The notes beneath the pieces are model-generated. The model was not told where the DNA came from. It was given only the letters and a program-made list of their open reading frames with translations, and ran no database searches. Below are positions 36,010-43,806 of a DNA stretch of 64,000 bases, one piece after another. Every line of letters begins with the position of its first letter. The stretch's first letter is position 1. Made by a program: the position numbers and the translations under genes. The DNA is taken from positions 60,773 to 124,772 of the forward strand of contig JAXEWB010000086.1 in the NCBI GenBank assembly GCA_034114085.1. The letters run 5' to 3'. This DNA is from Spiro-02 sp034114085 (GTDB taxonomy: Bacteria > Spirochaetota > Spirochaetia > Sphaerochaetales > Sphaerochaetaceae).

Positions 36010-36030
36010 TCTGGAACGGGTTGTTCCAGA
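36010..36030 (+). terminator. Hairpin ending the disaccharide operon
   Basis: TCTGGAAC (36010-36017) and GTTCCAGA (36023-36030) form a perfect 8-base stem with a 5-base loop. A looser T-rich stretch (CTTGTTTT) follows ten bases later, so termination efficiency is uncertain. Confidence 0.5.
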
Positions 36031-36256
36031 GATGGCTGCTTGTTTTAAAGTCCTCGTATCGCATCGGGTGGCCCTAAGTGATTGAATCCCGTTTTACTGT
36101 GGATGATGAAGCCCCTTCCTGTTTTGCAAAATATAAAACATGTGAACAGATGAACAATGCCTCATCCATATTGCTGATGTCTCTCATGCCACAGCGATAC
36201 TGCATTGGTCGTCGGCATCGCTGAGGTACTGCCAACATTGCCGAGACTACTGACAG

Positions 36257-36278
36257 CGCGGCGGGAATCCCCGCCGCG
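36257..36278. terminator. GC-rich stem-loop between convergent genes
   Basis: CGCGGCGGG and CCCGCCGCG form a perfect 9-base stem with a 4-base loop. The plus-strand tail is GGTTTATC; there is no T-run on the minus side. It may be a terminator or an mRNA-end stabiliser. Confidence 0.45.
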
Positions 36279-36354
36279 GGTTTATCAGAGCTGCCAACTA
36301 AAATACTGTGTTGGTTTACGCTTTGAAAGCGGTTGTCTTCATATGTGGTTATGG

Positions 36355-38322
36355 TTAAAGAGGCATCGCTTCCTGTTGGTTGCCGCCAAACGGCGGTTCT
36401 CCAGTAAAGGATTGCCCTCCGTTGAACGGTGGTTCCCCATTGAAGGGCGGTTCTCCGCGGAACGGACGTTCTCCGTTGAAATTCCCGTCCTGTCCAAAAT
36501 CCCGGCCAAAGCCTCCGCCGAAGCCTCCATGTCCAAAACCGATAATCGCTGAACCGATATGCGAGACCGCTGAATCAACAGTGACAGTACCTGCTTCAGT
36601 ACCTCCCGTATAGGATGCCTCGCCCAACGCAAGGCCATTGAATACTTGGTCGCTGGTCAACGTGCCTCCTGTGGAAAGGCTGAAAGTCTCTCCACTATTG
36701 ATTGAGCTGGAGGCTAGCAACGAAGCCGAACCGCTGGTGTAGTAGTCGGGAACGGTGAACCCCACGATGACATTCCCCGCCGTGTCGGCAAGAACCAGAG
36801 ACGTACCGGCCGTCAGCGCATCGCCATATGTAATTACCTGTCCGGTCGTCTGTGAACCTGACGGGGTGTTATTGCCCGCACCGCCCATCGCCACAATAGT
36901 GCCGCCCGTATAGCTGAACCGTGAATCATCGTCGCAATCCAGCCCCATTTCGGGAACTCCCGAACCTAGGGCTATGACGGTGCCTCCATTGATGACGATG
37001 GTCCCGTTTGAATCCGCTGCGTCGGCTTGGCTGCTGTGGACGAACATCAGGCCACCGTTGATGGTGATATTTTCGCCTGCGTTGAGCGCATCGTCTGTCG
37101 CCGTAATCTGGATAAGCCCCCCGTTGATGATCAGGCTCGCTTTCGCCTCAAGACCTTCGGGGCTGAGCGATTCTTCCTCGCTCACTTCATAGGGTGCACC
37201 TGTTGTCTTGATGATGATTACCCCATTGTTGACGATGAGGTTCGGGGTGGGGTCGTCCGCCGTACCTTCCGTCGTCGCATCCTCAGCGAGCTTCCATCCC
37301 GCAGTCATGGCCTTGCCGACCGAAGTGACTGTAATCGTTCCGCCATTGACTACCAGATACCCCTTTGCTTCGATGCCTTCCGCCGGATCCGCTTCCCGTC
37401 CGTTGACCTTGATTCCCTTTCCTTCTTCGCCATATACAGTACCGTTGGCGTTGATAGTCAGCGTCCCGGCGTCCATGATGAAGGCATCGTCGGCGTGGAT
37501 TCCATTGCCTTCGGCATTCTCCTCGGTAACGATGTCGAGTACCCCCGAAGTCACGCGAACGGTTCCGTCAACCTTGACCGCATGCTTTTTGCAGGCCGTT
37601 ACGGTCAGCATCCCGTCCCCGCAGAAAATGACGTCTCCGCCACTGGTCAGCGCACCCTTCTTCTCGTTGTCCGTACTGTCGGCCACGCTGTTTGTAGTTC
37701 CCTCAGCGAGATTGACGAACGCCTTTGTCGTGCTTTTGAGTTGCAGGGCGGGGAGGGATGTTCCTGTGATATCAAGTCCTGCGAGCGTAACCATATAGTT
37801 CGCCTTGTCGCTGGTGAACATGACCGTTCCGGTGAAATTGCCGGAGAGGATGTAGTTATAGAGCCCTGTTCCAGAATTCTTGACGACGATATTGCCATCG
37901 GAATTTTGGGTGATGGACACTTCGGTTGTATTGTCAGTGGTGAAGCTCGTTCCGCTGAGGCTGATGGAAATGTCCTGGAATGCATAATTCTCCACGATAT
38001 CCGCGGCATTGTAATACGTCTGGGGATCATCGGGGGAGGAAACTGAAACGGTATAGGCTTCCGTCTCTACCGTCGATACGAATGTCGCCGGTTCCCCGGT
38101 CCTGTTCATGCCAGGTCCCATGCCTTGCCCCATATGAGGCCACATTTCGGGCGGCATATCGGTAGGCATTCCCGTTTCGGCTGTAGTGGGCTGGGATGCC
38201 GTAATCTGCTGACTGTTGGTTTCCGTCAGTATGGATGTTTGATTATCTGTGACGGCACAACCTGTCATCATCAGAATTCCGCATGCAAGCAATACGATGA
38301 CACGAAGTTTTAATTGTTTCAT
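36355..38322 (-). CDS. Carbohydrate-binding lipoprotein (DUF4353/Cthe_2159-like)
   Basis: The product is 655 residues. The signal ends in a true lipobox, LLACGILMMTGC, so the protein is membrane-anchored. The core has repeated short strand units such as VVNGGTITVTSVGKAMTAG, LIINGGLIQITATDDALNAG and ENITINGGLMFVHSSQADAA, typical of the right-handed beta-helix of Cthe_2159-type proteins that bind polygalacturonate and cellulose. The last ~60 residues are low complexity, with repeats of GEPPFNG and GFGGGFGRDFG. The ATG is chosen because GGAG lies seven bases upstream and the promoter start lies 28 bases upstream. It fits the pectin theme of the window. Confidence 0.8.
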   Translation of the reverse strand: MKQLKLRVIVLLACGILMMTGCAVTDNQTSILTETNSQQITASQPTTAETGMPTDMPPEMWPHMGQGMGPGMNRTGEPATFVSTVETEAYTVSVSSPDDPQTYYNAADIVENYAFQDISISLSGTSFTTDNTTEVSITQNSDGNIVVKNSGTGLYNYILSGNFTGTVMFTSDKANYMVTLAGLDITGTSLPALQLKSTTKAFVNLAEGTTNSVADSTDNEKKGALTSGGDVIFCGDGMLTVTACKKHAVKVDGTVRVTSGVLDIVTEENAEGNGIHADDAFIMDAGTLTINANGTVYGEEGKGIKVNGREADPAEGIEAKGYLVVNGGTITVTSVGKAMTAGWKLAEDATTEGTADDPTPNLIVNNGVIIIKTTGAPYEVSEEESLSPEGLEAKASLIINGGLIQITATDDALNAGENITINGGLMFVHSSQADAADSNGTIVINGGTVIALGSGVPEMGLDCDDDSRFSYTGGTIVAMGGAGNNTPSGSQTTGQVITYGDALTAGTSLVLADTAGNVIVGFTVPDYYTSGSASLLASSSINSGETFSLSTGGTLTSDQVFNGLALGEASYTGGTEAGTVTVDSAVSHIGSAIIGFGHGGFGGGFGRDFGQDGNFNGERPFRGEPPFNGEPPFNGGQSFTGEPPFGGNQQEAMPL

Positions 38323-38356
38323 ATGTTTCTCCGTTATAGGTTTTTTCATATTCACA

Positions 38357-38385
38357 TATATGATTCTGAAAAACGGCGGAGGCAA
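38357..38385 (-). promoter_or_regulatory. Promoter of the DUF4353-like lipoprotein gene
   Basis: On the minus strand TTGCCT (38385-38380) and CATATA (38362-38357) are 17 bases apart, giving a leader of ~28 bases to the chosen ATG. Confidence 0.45.
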
Positions 38386-38594
38386 GCGGAGACCCCCATG
38401 AATGTCAAAAACTACATAAAATCAACATAAAACGGGATGAATGACAGCCGGCATTGTCGAAGGAACTCCTCTCACCGATGTATATTCCGTTCCATTGTAC
38501 ATCGGGCGGTCTTTGATTCCAGGGGTGCTCATGAACCTCGTATAATTGCCGAGAAGAACATGACTGTTGGATAGCGTTCTTCCGCATTTGGCTA

Positions 38595-38624
38595 TTGACC
38601 TATGTCGATAAAAAATACTTGAAT
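38595..38624 (+). promoter_or_regulatory. Possible promoter of the HAD gene, leaderless layout
   Basis: TTGACC (38595-38600) and TTGAAT (38619-38624) are 18 bases apart. The ATG follows after six bases, the same distance as at trmO and at the gene at 40196-40897. A separate TATAAT at 38541-38546 has no matching -35 box and is an alternative. Confidence 0.4.
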
Positions 38625-38630
38625 GCATCC

Positions 38631-39476
38631 ATGGATGATAACAAGCTTGTTTTGAAACCGAAAAAAGTCGTCTTTCTCGATGTGGACGGGACAATCGCCC
38701 CATTTGACGCACCGATCCCGCAAAGTGCGATACAGGCCATTCGCATGGCCAGGCAGAACGGAAACAGAGTATTGCTCTGTACTGGACGCAGCCGTGCCGA
38801 GTTGCAACCTCAGGTGATGTCCATCGGCTTCGATGGGATGGTCGGAGCCGCGGGTGCGTTCGTAGATATCGACGGTACCGATGTTTTTTTTGCAAAACTG
38901 CGGGAAGAATGGGTGGCTGAGATCATCGACTATTTTGATAAACATCATATCCATGGATTTTTCCAATGTCCCGCCATGACGTATGCGCGCCAACGGTCTT
39001 TGGATGCTTTTTCCGCCATGCTCGGTATGTCGGTCACGTCTTCCCAGCGTGATGGAGTGGTGATTCCAGGAATCGTGGCGAAGGAAAACCTCTACGAATG
39101 CCGCGATGTCACGAAGATATTCTTCCTTTCCGAGACTACTCTTGTTGAAGAAGTCCGAAAGCATTTCTCTGGACGGTTCATGGTCATCAACAATACGATT
39201 GGCCTGCCGATGGATAAAAGCGGGGAATTGTCCCAGCTGGGGATCTCCAAAGCTACGGGCATCGAGATCGTGCTGAAACATTATGGTTGCGACATTGCCG
39301 ACTCCATAGCCATCGGGGATGGATACAATGATTTGGAGATGGTCGAATACGCAGGAACCGGCATCGCTATGGGCAACGGTGTCGATTCGTTGAAACAGAT
39401 TGCTGACTATGTGACTACGGACATCAATGACGATGGCTTGTACAAGGCGTTTAGGCACGTTGGCTTGGTCGATTAA
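38631..39476 (+). CDS. HAD-superfamily hydrolase, Cof/YbiV type
   Basis: The product is 281 residues. Motif I is FLDVDGTIAPF, motif II LLCTGRSRAEL, and the C-terminal motifs are KATGIEIVLKHYG and IAIGDGYNDLEMVEYAGTGIAM, defining the class-IIB (Cof) HAD phosphatases with the large C2 cap. It probably dephosphorylates sugar phosphates or flavin precursors in the cytoplasm. No ribosome binding site is seen; the start is placed at the ATG that fits a leaderless transcript, and earlier non-ATG starts remain possible. It is convergent with gloA. Confidence 0.85.
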   Translation: MDDNKLVLKPKKVVFLDVDGTIAPFDAPIPQSAIQAIRMARQNGNRVLLCTGRSRAELQPQVMSIGFDGMVGAAGAFVDIDGTDVFFAKLREEWVAEIIDYFDKHHIHGFFQCPAMTYARQRSLDAFSAMLGMSVTSSQRDGVVIPGIVAKENLYECRDVTKIFFLSETTLVEEVRKHFSGRFMVINNTIGLPMDKSGELSQLGISKATGIEIVLKHYGCDIADSIAIGDGYNDLEMVEYAGTGIAMGNGVDSLKQIADYVTTDINDDGLYKAFRHVGLVD

Positions 39477-39496
39477 CCAATTTTCAGCTATCGGAT

Positions 39497-39871
39497 CTAC
39501 TTTCTTTCAGGTACGATCTCCAGCCAATAGTCATCAGGATCATTGATGAAATAAATACCCATCTTCTTGTTTTCGAAGCAGATGCATCCCATCTCCTCGT
39601 GTTTCTTGTGGGCCGCTTCCATATCGTCTACGGAGAACGCAAGGTGAAATTCATCATCCCCCAGGTCGTAATGGTCCTTTTCCCAATCCCTCAACCATGT
39701 AAGTTCCAGCTGGTGCGGAGTCTTGCCGTCCCCCAGAAAGACCAAGATGAACGAACCGTCCGCCGCTTCCTTTCTCCTGACTTCCTTGAGTCCCAGAGCT
39801 TCCTGATAAAACTTAAGTGACTTTTCAAGGTCAATGACGTTGAAGTTGTTGTGGGCGAAATGAAATTCCAT
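39497..39871 (-). CDS. gloA: Lactoylglutathione lyase (glyoxalase I)
   Basis: The product is 124 residues, a two-module VOC fold. The metal ligands of glyoxalase I are visible: His5 (FHFAHNNFNV region), Glu56 in HQLELTWL, His76 in DEFHLAFSVDD and Glu120 in YWLEIVPE. The family detoxifies methylglyoxal. AAGGAG precedes the ATG; that site is formed at the junction with the upstream 104-bp repeat. Confidence 0.88.
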   Translation of the reverse strand: MEFHFAHNNFNVIDLEKSLKFYQEALGLKEVRRKEAADGSFILVFLGDGKTPHQLELTWLRDWEKDHYDLGDDEFHLAFSVDDMEAAHKKHEEMGCICFENKKMGIYFINDPDDYWLEIVPERK

Positions 39872-39881
39872 AAATTACTCC

Positions 39882-40089
39882 TTCTCGGATAATGCGAGCC
39901 ATACGGCGTTATCACTCGGAGGCCGTGCGGTAGCACTGTCCGCCTCGTTCTTCCTTGCCTGTCACGCGTTCTCCTTCGAATGCTTTTCTCGGATAATGCG
40001 AGCCAAACGGCGTTATCACTCGGAGGCCGTGCGGTAGCACTGTCCGCCTCGTTCTTCCTTGCCTGTCACGCATTCTCCTTCGAATGCTT
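39882..40089. repeat. Two tandem copies of a 104-bp element
   Basis: Copy 1 is 39882-39985 and copy 2 is 39986-40089, head to tail, with 102 of 104 bases identical. The two differences are T/A in GCCATACGG versus GCCAAACGG and G/A in CACGCGTTC versus CACGCATTC. On the minus strand each copy holds GAAGGAGAA, a nested hairpin (GAGGC ... GCCTC enclosing GTGC/GCAC) and an ATAATGC/GCGTTAT pair. The spacing and lack of drift suggest a recent duplication. It sits between two co-directional minus-strand genes. Confidence 0.9.
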
Positions 40090-40195
40090 TTTTTACATTC
40101 CCAGCTGATGCTTTCTGAAAATACACCCTTGACGCCAATCTGCACAAGGGGGAACTCAAGACGAAAAACATTCGGCTGCATGGGCCGACGGGACT

Positions 40196-40897
40196 CTACA
40201 ACGGAAGTTCGAAACTTTCTCCTTTGCGGGATATCTCCATGATGTTCGTTGGAAATCCTTTTTGCTGCCACAACGTCTTCAGTTTTTCACAGACTGAAAA
40301 ATCCTCCCAGAAATGCATTGGGAACAGATAGGTCGGAACCGTCGCCTCCATCAGCTCCTCCGCGCCCAACGAATAGGCGCCTTCCAGCCGGGAATCGACC
40401 GGGACGAACGCCACATCAAGCTTTTTACCCCGCAGTTTCTCAATCTGCGCATGGTACGCCTTGGACATCTTCATGTTCCAGCCGTCGCTTTCCTCCGCCC
40501 AATACCAGTCGTTCAGATCCCCCGCATGGTAGATCGTCCAGTTCTCCACCGATACGATGAACGCCACCCCCTCATCGGTGGACTTCAGCGTCGATACATT
40601 CATCCCGTCGAGCGAGATTCCACAATTCGGCTTGATGAATCGCGTCCGGTCCTGCAAGTCGTCAGGTATCCGTTTCTTCCAGATGTCGGCGGAGAGTATG
40701 TACCGGATATCCGGGACTTCCTTCGCCAGGTCGAAGATCGCCGGGGAAAAGTGGTCTCCATGGCGATGGCTGGCAAAGACATACAGTGGACGGTCCTTCG
40801 CTATGGGCGGCAGGTTTCCTTCAAAATAATCGAACAGCAGGGTACGGGCGGTATCCTCCACAAGGAACGAACTATGGTGGATGTATGTAACCTTCAT
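40196..40897 (-). CDS. Metallo-beta-lactamase-fold hydrolase (UlaG-like)
   Basis: The product is 233 residues. It begins MKVTYIHHSSFLVEDT, as in the UlaG-like L-ascorbate-6-phosphate lactonase branch, and carries the metal motif SHRHGDHFS (near residue 50), the later YHAGDLNDW and the histidine in FPMHFWEDFS. It may hydrolyse a lactone or a phosphate ester. The ATG has no ribosome binding site and lies six bases after a -10 box, so a leaderless transcript is likely; longer upstream starts would run across the promoter. Confidence 0.82.
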   Translation of the reverse strand: MKVTYIHHSSFLVEDTARTLLFDYFEGNLPPIAKDRPLYVFASHRHGDHFSPAIFDLAKEVPDIRYILSADIWKKRIPDDLQDRTRFIKPNCGISLDGMNVSTLKSTDEGVAFIVSVENWTIYHAGDLNDWYWAEESDGWNMKMSKAYHAQIEKLRGKKLDVAFVPVDSRLEGAYSLGAEELMEATVPTYLFPMHFWEDFSVCEKLKTLWQQKGFPTNIMEISRKGESFELPL

Positions 40898-40903
40898 ACT
40901 GCA

Positions 40904-40932
40904 AAATTGACCCGAAACCGCGCCGCTGTCAA
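40904..40932 (-). promoter_or_regulatory. Promoter of the UlaG-like gene, predicted leaderless
   Basis: On the minus strand TTGACA (40932-40927) and CAATTT (40909-40904) are 17 bases apart. Six bases separate the -10 position from the ATG. The -10 is poor but the -35 is perfect. Confidence 0.5.
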
Positions 40933-41018
40933 GAGACATCTTCACCAGTATTGTGATATGATGCCTTCCGACGCCCTTCCTCCAACCGATTCTCCGATGG
41001 AGGGCTCTGGAGGATTCC

Positions 41019-42212
41019 ATGACGCTCGACAAAATCTATCATGCGGCCTATGTGCTGAAATCCATAGCGAGGAGCACCGACCTGATTCGCGCCCCTCGTA
41101 TTTTCCCCGATTCAGAGGTCTATCTGAAGACGGAGAACCTACAGATTACCGGATCGTTCAAGGTTCGTGGCGCATACTATAAGATATCCCAGTTGACTGA
41201 TGAGCAGAAGGCCAGAGGCGTCATAGCCTGTTCCGCCGGCAATCATGCCCAGGGGGTGGCGCTGGCCGCCAGGCGGAGCGGTATCGAAGCCATTATCTGT
41301 ATTCCTGAAGGCGCGCCTATATCCAAGGTCGAGGCGACCCGCGCTTACGGCGCGACGGTGAACTTGGTCAAAGGCGTCTATGACGACGCATATCAGGAAG
41401 CGTGCCGTCTCCAGCATGAGACCGGCCGTACGTTCATCCATCCCTTTGACGATGAGGACGTGATCGCGGGGCAGGGGACCATCGGGCTTGAACTGCTCGA
41501 CCAGCTTCCCGACATTGACGCTGTCATCGTGCCCGTCGGTGGAGGCGGTCTGATTTCTGGAGTGGCGTACGCCATCAAGTCGTTGCGCCCTGCATGCAAG
41601 GTCTACGGCGTTCAGGCCGCCGGTGCCGCTTCGATGTATGATTCGATGCGCAGCCATGAGAAAATCACGCTTTCAGGAGTCTCTACCGTTGCGGATGGCA
41701 TCGCCGTCAAATCGCCGGGAACGCTGACATATGATCTTTGTGAACGGTATGTGGACGATATCGTTACCGTGACTGACGATGAAGTGGCTTCGGCCATCCT
41801 GGCCCTTATGGAGAAACAGAAGCTTGTCGCGGAAGGCGCGGGTGCCGTCGCGGTCGCCGCCGCCATGTTCGACAAGGTCGATATCCAGGGGAAAAAGACC
41901 GTCTGTCTGGTCTCCGGCGGCAATATCGATGTGACGATCCTGTCTCGTGTCATTGCCCGCGGCCTATTGAAATCAGGGCGGTCGGCGGATTTTACGCTGG
42001 AGCTGTTGGACAAGCCCGGCCAGCTGGTAGAGGTTTCATCAATCATCGCCAGTCTCGGCGGTAATGTGGTCGCCGTCCACCATGACCGTTCCGGAGAAGA
42101 CACCGACCTGAACAGTTGTACTCTCCGGTTGACGTTGGAGACGAGAGACCACAAGCACATCCGCCAGATACGCAAGGCTCTCGCCGATGCCGGATTCAAG
42201 TTCGTAGGGTAA
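41019..42212 (+). CDS. ilvA: Threonine ammonia-lyase (biosynthetic/catabolic IlvA-TdcB type)
   Basis: The product is 397 residues. The pyridoxal-phosphate lysine is Lys48 in ITGSFKVRGAYYK. The substrate loop is SAGNHAQG, the phosphate-binding loop VPVGGGGLISG, and the end of the catalytic domain VSGGNIDVTIL. Residues ~325-397 form one ACT domain (DKPGQLVEVSSIIASLGGNV). It deaminates threonine to 2-oxobutanoate for isoleucine or for energy. The short single-ACT form is shared by TdcB-like enzymes, so catabolic use is possible. GGAGG is just before the ATG. Confidence 0.92.
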   Translation: MTLDKIYHAAYVLKSIARSTDLIRAPRIFPDSEVYLKTENLQITGSFKVRGAYYKISQLTDEQKARGVIACSAGNHAQGVALAARRSGIEAIICIPEGAPISKVEATRAYGATVNLVKGVYDDAYQEACRLQHETGRTFIHPFDDEDVIAGQGTIGLELLDQLPDIDAVIVPVGGGGLISGVAYAIKSLRPACKVYGVQAAGAASMYDSMRSHEKITLSGVSTVADGIAVKSPGTLTYDLCERYVDDIVTVTDDEVASAILALMEKQKLVAEGAGAVAVAAAMFDKVDIQGKKTVCLVSGGNIDVTILSRVIARGLLKSGRSADFTLELLDKPGQLVEVSSIIASLGGNVVAVHHDRSGEDTDLNSCTLRLTLETRDHKHIRQIRKALADAGFKFVG

Positions 42213-42827
42213 AACAAGCGGCTGAACCCATCAACATATATTTTTGATGCGAGAGGTAAATTGTCTGTGGGCATGCTGATAACGACAATACCCAGAATGA
42301 TTGAAGATATAACATCCGTCTGTGGGAATTGTCCTTTGTACTGATACTGTAAGCCTCCATGGTAGATATGCTGTTTTCAAACCAGCTCTATCGAGATTAA
42401 GAGGGGGCCCGTTCTACCGGCTGGAAGTGTTACGTTGGTGGCAGCCCTTTCGCCGCCATAGGGGTAATAACCTCAAAAATACATTTATCTCTCATGCGCT
42501 TTCTGGAAACGGAAGTGGCATCCAGCCTGTCGTTGCCCTACATCCTGTTCAGTATTGTCGCTTCCTGTATATCGTGGCGGTTCTGCCTATTGAAGCACAC
42601 GTAGGGCTCGTTGTGCAAAAGCAGAGTACTCACATTTGGACTAATCTCTTTGTGATAATCGGTCAAGAATATGGAATCGCTCTTTTTTTATCTATTCATC
42701 ATATGACAAACATTATACATAAAATGTTTGACAAATTAATATTTGTATGTGAACCTATACTTGAATTCTGAATCATTCATCAGGAACTCTAGCTACGAGA
42801 TATGCGACTGAGGTAAAAGGAGGAACC
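42213..42827. other. 615-base gene-free region upstream of the dehydrogenase cluster
   Basis: No convincing coding frame was found; a 149-codon open frame in it has no family resemblance and no binding site. The left part is nondescript, and the right part (42680-42760) is AT-rich and holds two inverted repeats. The ribosome binding site AAAGGAGGA of the first cluster gene closes it. The promoter for the cluster must lie here; TATACT at 42755-42760 is a candidate -10. Confidence 0.5.
42707..42746. promoter_or_regulatory. Two adjacent inverted repeats, probable GntR operator region
   Basis: CAAACATT (42707-42714) pairs with AATGTTTG (42723-42730), and ACAAAT (42731-42736) pairs with ATTTGT (42741-42746), each perfectly. 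They abut one another 80-120 bases upstream of the first cluster gene. The GntR/FadR regulator encoded at the end of the cluster is the natural candidate to bind here. Confidence 0.5.
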
Positions 42828-43790
42828 ATGGATTTGGAAAGAAGTCTCTATCTTGAGATGTATCGTCGGATGTATCGGATCCGACAATTTGAACTTTCTG
42901 CGAAAAACTTATTCATGAAAGGCTACGTAAAAGGAACTGTCCATCCCTATATCGGAGAAGAGGCATCCGGCGTGGGAATTTGTCTTGCGTTGCATGATGA
43001 TGATTTGATCGCCGGGACACACAGGAGTCATGGCCATAATATAGCTAAAGGTGCGAAAACGGATCGGATGATGGCAGAAATCTTGGGAAAAGCCACCGGG
43101 TATTGCCAAGGATTCGGAGGATCGATGCATATCGCCGCCTTCGAAACTGGAAGTCTCGGCGCTTTCGGTCTGGTAGGTGCCGGTATCCCAATAGCACTTG
43201 GGGCTGGACTGGCATTCAAGATGCGCGGGGAAAAACGTGTCGCGGTTTCTTTCAGTGGCGATGGTGGATGCAATACCGGCAATTTTCATGAAAGCCTGAA
43301 CATGGCGTCAATTTGGAACGTCCCCGTTATATTCGTGATAGAGAACAATCATTATGCGGTTTCTACCAATTGTAGAACCTCGTCAAATATTGAGGATTTC
43401 TCCATTCGCGCCGCGGGATATGGAATCCCCGGTATACGAGTTGATGGATTCGATCCTGTAGCCGTCTATCAGGCGGCGACGGAAGCTGTGGAACGGGCAA
43501 GAAACGGAGAAGGCCCCACGCTGTTGGTCACAGAATGTTATCGTATCGAAGGGCATTACGCTGGAGAACCGGAAGTCTACAGAACAAAGGATGAAGTCAA
43601 TGAAGTAATCAGGGAACATGACCCTGTCACTCATTTCCGGCTGAGATTGCTGCAGGAGAAGCGGACGACGGAAAAAGTTTTGGTCGCTCTGGAACAAGAA
43701 ATCGACAAGGAACTAGAAATTGCCTGTCAGTTCGCATTGGAAAGTCAGGAACCAGACCATGCATTGGCTACAAGTTTCATCTATATGTGA
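42828..43790 (+). CDS. Thiamine-dependent dehydrogenase E1 alpha (acetoin dehydrogenase type)
   Basis: The product is 320 residues. The thiamine-diphosphate motif begins at GDG 144-146 (SGDGGCNTGNFHESLNMA) and ends at the asparagines in VIENNHYAV, ~28 residues on. The stretch VHPYIGEEASGVGI, THRSHGHNIAKG and GFGGSMHIA matches AcoA/PdhA proteins, closest in feel to the acetoin dehydrogenase branch. With E1 beta it decarboxylates a 2-oxo acid or cleaves an alpha-hydroxyketone and passes the acyl group to lipoate on E2. It opens a 13-gene cluster of sugar-type enzymes, which argues against plain pyruvate or acetoin. Confidence 0.88.
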   Translation: MDLERSLYLEMYRRMYRIRQFELSAKNLFMKGYVKGTVHPYIGEEASGVGICLALHDDDLIAGTHRSHGHNIAKGAKTDRMMAEILGKATGYCQGFGGSMHIAAFETGSLGAFGLVGAGIPIALGAGLAFKMRGEKRVAVSFSGDGGCNTGNFHESLNMASIWNVPVIFVIENNHYAVSTNCRTSSNIEDFSIRAAGYGIPGIRVDGFDPVAVYQAATEAVERARNGEGPTLLVTECYRIEGHYAGEPEVYRTKDEVNEVIREHDPVTHFRLRLLQEKRTTEKVLVALEQEIDKELEIACQFALESQEPDHALATSFIYM

Positions 43791-43806
43791 GGAGAGGAAA
43801 AGAATC

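Larger units (their letters stand above)
35942..36354. other. 413-base gene-free spacer with two strong hairpins
   Basis: It separates the disaccharide operon from the convergent lipoprotein gene. Besides the two hairpins listed separately, it has an AGCGAT/ATCGCT inverted repeat near 36194-36222. No coding frame or known RNA was recognised. Confidence 0.5.

Noticed and set aside
37027..38046. 339-codon plus-strand open frame over the lipoprotein gene
   Set aside because: It is antisense to the repeated beta-helix units of a lipoprotein with a clear lipobox and promoter.
39912..40073. 53-codon minus-strand frame across the tandem repeat as a gene
   Set aside because: It does have AAGGAG before its ATG, but it crosses both repeat copies in different frames and is arginine-rich without family resemblance; kept only as a remark in the findings.
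39882..40089. CRISPR, IS element or integron attC site
   Set aside because: Only two head-to-tail 104-base copies exist, with no transposase, no unique spacer between copies and no integrase or attC consensus.
42322..42771. 149-codon open frame in the spacer before the dehydrogenase cluster
   Set aside because: The translated sequence resembles nothing, it has no ribosome binding site and it runs across the AT-rich operator region.
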